NCBI GenBank assembly: GCA_963920525.1
Contig: OY986438.1
Coordinates: 137,201,022-137,265,021, forward strand
DNA from: Dichetophora obliterata
Lineage: Eukaryota; Arthropoda; Insecta; Diptera; Sciomyzidae
Length of the DNA stretch: 64,000 nucleotides
Reading direction: 5' to 3'
Shown here piece by piece: positions 45,011 to 53,520 of the stretch. Position 1 is the stretch's first letter, and each line of letters starts with the position of its first letter. Under the pieces are notes generated by a model, which did no database searches, was not told where the DNA came from, and saw only the letters and a list, made by a program, of their open reading frames with translations. Made by a program: the position numbers and the translations under genes.

Positions 45011-45676
45011 CGGAGATAATTATTTTGTTTGAAACAAGCAAATGTTTTGCTTAAAAGCAAGTCATCAAAACTTTGCTCAATTACGGTGCAATTTTAGAAA
45101 AAGATTACTTGATTGAAATTAGTCCTAATGTCATAAGAAAAAAACTAAATTTTATTAAATTCAAGCAAAATTTTGCTAAGTATTATAAACTGAAAAAGAA
45201 AATTTCTCCTTAATTCAAGAAAATATTTTCTATGTTATTATAAGCTCATATATAAAATTTTTTAAACTCCTGCAAATAATTGCTATGTTATTTTACACTC
45301 AAATAGCAAATTTTTACTAAACTCAAGCAAATTTATTTTAAACACGAGAGTACACCTTTATTCTTAGTGAATAAATAAGCCCGAATGAATAAGCCCATGC
45401 ACTTACACTTACGCGGCCGAGGTTCAAGTCACCGGATAAAGGTCATTTTTCAATTTAATTTAATTTTAATAATTATTTCACTTCAAAAGTATGATAGATT
45501 TGAGCAAAAACTAATTAAAATTTCCTCTTCCAATTTATAATAACTTAGCAAATATTTGCTTGAATTAAGTAGAAATTTGCTTTTGCATTTCCACTTTAAT
45601 TTTAACTTAATAATAAATGAGATAATTTTTTATTATATTTCTTATTACAAAAGTATTGCAAACTTTATATCTTCCG
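45011..45676. mobile_element. candidate element with CAAGCAAA / TTTGCT motif-array ends
   Basis: CGGAGATAA at the left and its imperfect mirror TTATATCTTCCG at the right are flanked by TACA (45007-45010 and 45677-45680). The left 350 bp holds CAAGCAAATGTTTTGCTT, AAGCAAAATTTTGCTAAG and ACTCAAGCAAATTT; the right end has TAGCAAATATTTGCTTG and AAATTTGCTTTTGC. A GGTTCAAGTC word near 45430 could be a Pol III B box of an embedded SINE scrap. No coding capacity. The bounds are tentative. Confidence 0.4.
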
Positions 45677-46145
45677 TACACACTCAACTTTAATATTAAA
45701 TGCAATAGAGATGAAAATTGACAATGATAGTATCGAACGCATAAAATTAACCAAAATATTTTGCGTTAACACGATAAATCAAATGATAGACAAATTCATA
45801 ATTTTTGTTTTGTACAATGAGTTGTAAATATTTTTATTAAACCAAACATATATTTTTAAATTAAATGACTAATGCTAGAAATTTTTAACAAAAGTTTCGG
45901 CTAGTTTCGGCTTTCGAAATAAATAAATGCAATGAAATAAAAATAAACTTAAGATAAAATAATATTAAATTAACCTGAAGGAAATCTGAAAGAAAAATAT
46001 ATGGCATTAACTCGATCAAAAAAATGATGGCGCATAGTGTTTCAAAAGTTTAGACCTATTATCAAACAAAGTAATTTCAGTTTAAAATATAATAAAGTGA
46101 AGAAGGAAGTTTCGTGACTAAAAACATTTCTCTCTTAAGTCAACT

Positions 46146-46358
46146 AGTGCGAGTTTAAACTGTAGTCAAATTAAACCTAGCTTAACTCACCAACATTGGA
46201 CGTTTACACTCAGCTTAACTAGATATTTTAGCATTCGTTGAATTTAAAATGACTGAAATTATCATAAAATGTGTTTCTTTTTTGACTAAACGCTGCTTAA
46301 ACGTCTAATTTTGCTGAGTTAAGCTCAGCTTAATTTGACTAGACTTTAAACTTGTACT
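46146..46358. mobile_element. 213-bp foldback MITE with ~61-bp arms
   Basis: AGTGCGAGTTTAAACTGTAG through GACGTTTA (46146-46206) is mirrored by TAAACGTCTAATTTTGCTGA through AAACTTGTACT (46298-46358), matching at most positions. The motif TCAGCTTAACT / AGTTAAGCT recurs within. No target duplication is evident. Confidence 0.6.
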
Positions 46359-47019
46359 GAAAAATTGGCCCTAAGAGTCAAAACTGTCTTAATCCGAACA
46401 ATTTTTTCTGTCTGTTTTTGCTGTTCAAAGTAGTTCGACGTTTTTTGAAAAATCGGACTAACGACTCTAAGAAAGCTATCTTAAGCAAAGTTGTTAGATT
46501 TGTAAAGCAAACCACAAAGTATATTAAAATTGCTTTTTTCAAAATAGCTTCATTCAAAATAAAATAGCCATTTTAATAGAAATTTAATAATTCTGTTGTT
46601 GTTTTTAAGTTAAAAATTTTATTTGAATAAAATTTTTGTCTGAGCCTTAAAAATAAGTTTTAACTAAAGTTTTTTCATCAAATGGTAGAGCACGACCAAA
46701 CAGAAACAAGCTGAAAACATATCAGCAAAAATCTAAAAATAACTTCAGTAACCATGCTTTGTTAGTGGAAGACTTCCAGCAGACTGTCTGACCCATAATA
46801 ATAACATAAGCATAAAGACTAAAGTAAAGCAAAAATACAACAACAAATGTGCAAATATGAAATGGGAGAAAAACTGAGAAATTAACACTTCAAATCTCAT
46901 CGCCTCTGTGGTGCAGTGCGCTAGTGCGCGCTTGCACGGGCATCACAAAGATTTCTGATGAAGCCTTTAGCATGGCCGAAATTGCAATAAAATCAGCTAG
47001 GGATTTTTCCCCCTTTTAT

Positions 47020-47205
47020 ATTAAAAATATGTTGTTGTTGTTGTTTCTTTGGAAAGATTCGTTAGAACAATTAATTGTTTTAACTTTGACTTTAAGCTCA
47101 ATAAACGGTTTTAAACTATCAAGCAACTAGAATTTGCATTTAAAATCAAGTATGATTTAAACTATCAAACATTTAGAAATTGTATTTAAATCTTATAAAA
47201 TCAAC
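47020..47205 (-). repeat. dispersed repeat, inverted partner of 33765-33965
   Basis: GTTGTTGTTTCTTTGGAAAG, TTAGAACAATTAATTGTTTT and AGTATGATTTAAACTATCAA appear in the mirrored order of the copy at 33765-33965. Confidence 0.65.
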
Positions 47206-47215
47206 AGAATAAGTT

Positions 47216-47940
47216 TTAACTTGACTTGATTTGACTTGAGTATCTTGACTTAACACGACGTGAATTGAATTGACTTGACTTGACTTGACTTGACTTGACT
47301 TGACTTGACTTGACTTGACTTGACTTGACTTGACTTGACTTGACTTGAATTGACTTGACTTGATTTGACTTGATTTGACTTGACTTGACTTGACTTGACT
47401 TGACTTGACTTGACTTGACTTGACTTGACTTGACTTGACTTGACTTCACTTGACTTGACTTGACTTGACTTCACTTGACTTGACTGGACTTGAATTGACT
47501 TGACTTGACTTGACTTGACTTGACTTGACTTGACTTGACTTGACTTGACTTGACTTGGCTTGACTTGACTTTACTTGACTTGAATTGACTTGACTTGATT
47601 TGACTTGATTTGACTTGACTTGACTTGACCTGACTTCACTTGACTTGACTTGACTTGACTTGATTTGACTTGACTTGACTTGGCTTGACTTGACTTGACT
47701 TGACTTGACTTGACTTGATTTGACTTGACTTGACTTGACCTGACTTCACTTGACTTGACTTGACTTGACTTGACTTGACTTGACTTGACTTGGCTTGACT
47801 TGACTTGACTTGACTTGACTTGACTTGACTTGATTTGACTTGACTTGACTTGACTTGACTTGACTTGACTTGACTTGATTTGATTTGACTTAATTATGAC
47901 TTGATTATTACTTGACTTGACTTGACTTGAGTTGTCTTAA
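47216..47940. repeat. pentanucleotide array (CTTGA)n, about 0.7 kb
   Basis: Near-continuous CTTGA with variants TTGAT, TTGAA, TTGGC and TTCAC. Blocks of variants recur 110 bp apart (TTGACCTGACTTCACTTG around 47629 and 47739; the TTGGC variant at 47681 and 47791), showing a higher-order repeat. The minus-strand frames reading S-S-Q-V-K repeatedly are by-products. Confidence 0.9.
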
Positions 47941-48098
47941 TTATGACTTGACAATTACTTGACTTTCTAAAAAGGTTAAACTTCTTAGATGGCACATTAA
48001 GTTCAATTATAAATAAGAGCTGTAACTGTGAATTATAATTTAGATAGATGAAATGATAGAATTGGTTTTTTATATGAAAAAATAGTAAAAGTTTGATA

Positions 48099-48723
48099 AG
48101 GGTCTAGTCTGGTTAGTTAGGTCGAAAAAATGGAAAATGTTCTTTTTTTCCAATTTTGGATAGCTATAATTATGTAAAATATCATATTTTAAAGGCAAAT
48201 CGCAATTGGTAATGGTTCAAAAGTAATGAGATTTTGTAGCAAGCTATACTTTAAACTTTAAACGCTTTTACTGAAAAACTACGTTTTGCGAGCTGGTGAC
48301 TCTCATAACTCAGTTTATTTTTAACGAATCTTAAAAATGTTTTTTAATACCCATAATTAAATTGTCTTAGGAATAGACCATAATATCTCACCGATGCATT
48401 GCGTATTGGATTTTTTATCAACAAAAAAGTAACCAAAATTTTCAGTAAAAATTGCAATTAATTTTTCATACGCCGCCATTTTCAATTTTTCAATTGCTTT
48501 CATTAAAAGTGCTATATGTCAGAATCGCACTCATACTTAACATGAAAATTTAATTTTAAGTTTTTATTTTAGATAATTTTTGCGACCTGAGGAAAGGTCC
48601 CCAGCTCAGTTCGTGTTTTGCGTACTTACCTAAAAAGTTTAAAGTACCTATGAATTTTACTTTTCCAAAAAAACATTCATGAAAATTGCCTATTTTTCTA
48701 TCTGCCTTATCTGACTGGACCCT
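48099..48723. mobile_element. mariner/Tc1-like MITE with TA target site
   Basis: AGGGTCTAGTCTGGTTAGTT at the left (48099) mirrors ATCTGACTGGACCCT at the right (ending 48723) with a few mismatches. TA lies outside each end (48097-48098, 48724-48725). The 625-bp interior has no transposase frame. Superfamily is inferred from the TA site and terminal style only. Confidence 0.5.
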
Positions 48724-48729
48724 TAGAGC

Positions 48730-50160
48730 GCATAAGGTCTATTTAAATATTTAAAATTATCTTGTCTTGTATAACTTTTTGGTCGAGTCTACTAAATTAA
48801 CTATCAAAGAATCAAAGCAAAAAAAAAAAAAAAATCCAGACTCGGTCGCTTGAAAGAGAGGCCGTAAAAATAATATATACTATATATATTAAAGCGCTAG
48901 CAGCTCAATTCAAGTGTTGCATCAATCTAGCAACAATAACAAAAATAAAATACCAACAAAGATTACTTTAGAAGCGCGCATTTACATTTTTCCATGTGGT
49001 TGCATAACTGAAACACAGCGAAAAGCAATTCGTATCCATGTGCTAGTATATGTGTGTGTTTGTGTTTATATGCGGGTTTTGCTTTGTATCATCGACTGAC
49101 TGCTCCTTGATTATTTGATGCAATTCATGCATGCTGCATTCAGTGGTACTCAACTTTGCGGAATTGTTTTTGGTTTTGTTTTTATTGTATATAATTTACT
49201 TTGTTCCCATTTCCATTGTTTTTCTTCTCTTAACATTATTAACAACTTTAAAATGCTAAAAGAAATTTAGCGAATTTAAATGCAAATGCTTTTTATTGCT
49301 GCATTCAAAAGTTAAAAATTTTTTAAAACTTACTTTTATAAATGAGCCTTCTCTATAAATGTTGCTATTTAGAAAAAATGAGCACTTTAAAAAATAGTGA
49401 AAGAAGTAAAACTTTAGAAGCGAAGCAATACATAATGATGCTCAAACATATTGCAAATATTTACTCATTACTAAGGTACGGCCAGAGAAAAAGTTTTGAT
49501 AGAGGTTTTTTGATTGTTGAAACTACTCGACGAAAGTATAGATTGTAAAGTAGAAAACAAGAGTATAAAATGGCACTTTATGACCACTATTGTGAGATAG
49601 TGCACATATAATTCGCCATACATTAGACAGGTAGTTAACAAAAATTACTTTGTTCTATGTTCAAACATCGTGTCTTGTCATAATGCTTCATCTAATTTTT
49701 CCTTTTTTTCAAAGAGATAATTTTTTTTGTTATGTATTTCTGCAACAGCTGACGTCATCCGTTGCATTCACACATATGTAACAGTTCCAATCATCGAAAA
49801 GCATTATTAATGCTAAACGATGCATGTGATTGAAACATCGACACGCACATATTCACTCACATACACACATACTTCATACCTTTAGCTAGAATCAACACTA
49901 AAACATGCTGCCATAGATAAGCTTATCCTGCATATCCTGCCACGGCATAAGTTTTCTCCTGCAGTTACTTTCGCCTCTGCGCATAAATACGGCAGTTTCA
50001 GTAAATTTTGCAAACTTTTGCATTTGTAAATTAAATTTATTTTCAAATATATGAAGGTACATATTAATTTATATTCGAAGTTTACAGAAAATGCAGAAAA
50101 ATATTTGTGTGCTATTTTAATGGAATGGCGTGCAATGTTTACAGCAACTACAACAGAAAC
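48730..50160. other. non-coding stretch, no gene recognised
   Basis: AT-rich with short open frames of no recognisable family. The composition in 48900-49150 and 49780-50000 is like the low-repeat islands. Nothing further can be supported. Confidence 0.4.
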
Positions 50161-50165
50161 ATTCA

Positions 50166-50990
50166 TGGGCGTCTGCAGGGGGGAAGACTTGCTCCCCTAA
50201 ACAATTAACATATTTTATATATCTTCATATTAAATAAAAAAAGACGTAAGCTGAAATTAAAAAATTTTAAGAGAAAATCAAAAAGCTTTCTTAGTTGTAA
50301 GTTGCGCTTATACTTAGGGCTTTGAGTACTTTGTTAATAAAAACGTCGGTTTTTGTTGTAAAAGTGTAAAAGTTTGCGAAACATGTATTGTGATAATACG
50401 CATTATAATCAATCAAGAAGTCGATTTTGAATTTTTTGTAACTTATGGCTTTTTTGATTTCATATATATGCTCATTATGTATTTAATAAATTTTGGAAAG
50501 AATACAAAAATACTTTTTTTTAGATTAATTTATAAATAAAGCAGAGCTAAACCATTCACTTTCAAATAGTGTGGTGTACCTGTTGCTCTAAAGCCGTGTT
50601 CGTATTACGCGTTTTAGTCGCGAATGCTCTCACGTATTTTTTTTTGCAAACGCTGCTGAAAAATACTGAATTTTGTATGCATTTAAATACATTTATTTAT
50701 TTAATATTTAGTACTCACTCAGTCGCGTTTGCGAAAAAAAAAATTAAGAGCGGTGTCGCAATCGCGACAAAAAAGAGAAATATGAACACGGCCTAATAAG
50801 TTACAATGCCATTTAATTTACCCTGGTTTCAAAAACACTTTTCAATACGTATTCTTAAATTGAAAATTTTTTTTACGAATTTTATTCGTAATTTTCAGAC
50901 ACGAATAGAATTCGTAGAATGGACGTAGTTTGGTACACATTTCAAATATTTTATTCGTATTTGTACAAAAAAAATTTATATTGTAGTTAA
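50166..50990 (-). repeat. dispersed repeat family, copy B (partner of 15603-16135)
   Basis: The reverse complement follows copy A step by step (see 15603-16135). The minus-strand start is an ACGAAT array (50990 to 50870) and the end reads GGGGAGCAAG then CCCCCCTGCAGACGCCCATG. On the plus strand that end is CATGGGCGTCTGCAGGGGGG, a hAT-like terminus. Unlike copy A, this copy carries the 202-bp MITE 50592-50793. A further ACGAA array at 51485-51700 may be the far end of the same element. Confidence 0.6.
50592..50793. mobile_element. 202-bp MITE with TAA target duplication
   Basis: The left end AGCCGTGTTCGTATT and the mirror of the right end (GGCCGTGTTCATATT) match at most bases, with TCGCGA and long T/A runs mirrored inside. 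TAA lies at both edges (50589-50591, 50794-50796), as in PIF/Harbinger elements. No corresponding sequence exists in copy A of the surrounding repeat. The open frame covering it is a by-product. Confidence 0.6.
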
Positions 50991-51020
50991 TTAATTTTTA
51001 TGATCTATTGAATAATTACA

Positions 51021-51317
51021 TGAATTAAGATTGTGAGCTTTAGATCAAGTGAGTTTTCAATGAGTTGCTTTGAAGTGTCATATGATTAGCAGCCATACAA
51101 TTCATGAGAATGAATTAGAGGATCTGCCCATTCATATGCTAGTTTAAACAGTGAGTTGATCACAGCTTAATCACTCAAAGACTACTGATGAGGAATATGT
51201 AGCGATTTCCGAAACAGACTGTCTAGTCAGCTAAGTGATTGACTCTATACAGAGTTGTTTTTGTTGTTGTTGCCTTCTTGAAAACTCACTTGATCTAAAG
51301 CTCACAATCTTAATTCA
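51021..51317. mobile_element. 297-bp MITE with 40-bp perfect terminal inverted repeats
   Basis: Bases 51021-51060 (from TGAATTAAGATTGTGAGCTT to AAGTGAGTTTTCAA) are the exact reverse complement of 51278-51317. Inside are GTTGTTGTTGCC, GACTCTATACAGA and CAGACTGTCTAGTCAGC. Related copies are at 43078-43312 and 56992-57150. The target duplication is unclear. Confidence 0.75.
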
Positions 51318-51373
51318 ATTTATATTGTACTTTACATTTACGAATGATAATACCTAGCCACGAAAAAAAACCT

Positions 51374-51447
51374 TGTGTTCAGCTGGGGTTTGAACCGCGT
51401 TTCTTTAGCGTATGGGGCACGTACTCTTCCAGTAGACTACGGCCACC
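51374..51447 (-). mobile_element. diverged tRNA-derived SINE head
   Basis: On the minus strand, GGTGGCCGTAGTCTACTGG (A box TAGTCTACTGG) is followed by GTACGTGCCCCATACGCTAA and CGGTTCAAACCCC (B box GGTTCAAACCC). This is the same arrangement as the SINEs at 8346, 44057 and 59073 but with many differences and no body. Confidence 0.55.
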
Positions 51448-51484
51448 TTGCAATCACATATGTCCTAACATTAGGTAATTGTTC

Positions 51485-51700
51485 GACAAACTAGTCTGAA
51501 CGATTTCAGTTGTAAATTTTTTAAACTCAACTAAAATTTCGTAACTTTTACCAATAATGCGTACGTTCAACCTGCGAATGAATTTTTTAGTAAATACTAC
51601 GAATGTAATGAAACAAATAACGAAGTTATTCCTACGATAAATTGACGAATGTTAAGGAATGATATCCCTTATTAGTCGAAGATCATTCTTCGTAGTAACA
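51485..51700. repeat. array of ACGAA / TTCGT motifs
   Basis: About ten copies in both orientations (TTTCGTAACTT, CTGCGAATGAA, CTACGAATG, TAACGAAGTTA, GACGAATG, CTTCGTAGTAA). The motif is the one in 15603-15745 and 50870-50990. A similar CATTCGTTCTTCGTAGTAAG phrase stands alone at about 43472. Confidence 0.5.
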
Positions 51701-52078
51701 AAAAGCAAGGCGCATTTAATTCAATAACGGATATAAACATAAATTTATCTTTTAAAATCATTGTAAACAAGCAGAAGACAAAGTAAATAAATTTAATAAA
51801 AAAAAATTAATAATTTTTAAAAAGTCGGCTTATTTTTCTATCGTAAGGATGATTCAATTTGAATTTTTTTTGATTATTTTTTTCTAAACTTAATAAAATG
51901 GCAAACAATTCTACACCATTTAATTTTAAGAAATTTGCAGCGACTTAGGCGACAGCATAGCTTCTTATTCAACCAATGTTTTTCGCAATTTTGCTTATGA
52001 CATCAAGTGAAACTTTCAAATGTATTGAAATTTGACAATAAGTCTTACCATTTTGTAAACAATCTTCAATTTATTTAA

Positions 52079-52981
52079 CCCTCTAATACCCAGAGGTATT
52101 AGAGGTTCGCCTAAAGGCGGGGCTCACGCCAATCACTATAAAACAGCGCTGGGCGCCCCATAGCTGACTGAACGCTCTCTGAGCGTAACTTTTCACATGT
52201 ACACAAAACTCACAACAGAAGAGAATATAACTCAGTCGCTGACTCTGATGCTGTGAAGGAAATTTTATGTACACTCTTAAAAAAAACAACTTTTTGGTTT
52301 GTAGATTCTTAATTCTTATGCATATTTTTTTTATTTTGTTAAGGTTTAATAAAAAAAAACAGTATGTGTAGGGATATAAACATACAAATTTGCAAATCTA
52401 GATAATTGTAACAACTATTTCGCACAGTGTGCGCTATTCGAAAGCGCACCAATACTAACAAGACAAAATAAAATGTGACTGTATTAGAATGCCCAGCTCT
52501 GCTATAAAACCGAAGTCTGTAGAAAATGTTTGAAATGGTTTCCTTCAGAGTCTAGAAGAATCTTCTATTTTTCTCGCTGGGAGCTAGCATACTCTGTTGT
52601 ACAGTTACGCCATTTTGAATTGAAATTACATTATTTTATTTTTTTATTTATTTTATTTGTTACTCGAAATCCTTAGCTCGATTTTCGGTAAATAAAAAAA
52701 AAAATACATTAATTGAAGTGAGATCGAAGTGAAAAAAGATACTAGTGAGCAAGTGTTTTTTTCTTTTATTTGAGATAAAAAAAATATGTAAAACAAAACG
52801 CAAGGTGTTAAAAAAAACCGTTAGCATTTTCACATGTAGTTGTCATTTTAAGCTGCAGAAAATGCACGAAGAGCTAAAATTAAAAACGAACTTTAGATTC
52901 TTTTTTCTCGTCCCCAAATTAGTATAATCTGATTCGAATAATCTTTTTTGGAACTCACACAAAAAATGTGGCACTAGAGGG
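52079..52981. mobile_element. piggyBac-like non-autonomous element, TTAA flanked
   Basis: The left end CCCTCTAATACC (52079) and right end GGCACTAGAGGG (ending 52981) are inverted copies, with TTAA immediately outside (52075-52078 and 52982-52985). CCCT termini at TTAA are the hallmark of piggyBac. The left end also forms a perfect hairpin, CCTCTAATACC-CA-GGTATTAGAGG-like, within 52080-52107. The 903-bp interior encodes no recognisable transposase: open frames at 52083-52289 (-) and 52745-52927 (+) match nothing I know. Confidence 0.7.
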
Positions 52982-53520
52982 TTAATTAGAACTGCACCTA
53001 AGGGTTTATTGTTTTTGCCCATTATTTATGAATAAAATATAATTCTTTTTTATTAAAACATCTTCAGAGTAAAAAATTATCTTAAATGACTTTCAAATTG
53101 CATTAAAAAATGTAAGCCCAAAAAATATTCTTTTAAATGAACACGCGTGTTATTTATTTATTTATTTATTTTATTTATTTATTTATTTATTTATAAGCGC
53201 TTGTAAGAAATAAACTTATAGTTAAGCACCGATAACATGTGTGGATATAAATCAACAAATTTTTAATATTAAACACTTAAACATAACTTGAACAGAAATT
53301 AATTAATTTAATACATTGAGATCAAAAACAGTTTTTTAAAAAACGTTTATAAGAATTTAAAACTGAAAATTAAAAAAAAAAAAAAAATAAAAATAACTTT
53401 AAATTAAGAGAGAAAAATATCATTACAAAGAAATGAATTAGGTAAGAAATCGAATGAAAAGAGATAAATGAAGAAAAATAATAGAATAGCGAATCAAGTA
53501 AAAATAGATAAAAGTTTTGG

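Noticed and set aside
45390..45450. A further SINE copy near GGTTCAAGTCACCGG
   Set aside because: Only a B-box-like word is present; no A box, body or tail could be matched.
47216..47474. Open frames encoding repeated S-S-Q-V-K peptides
   Set aside because: They are direct translations of the (CTTGA)n array.
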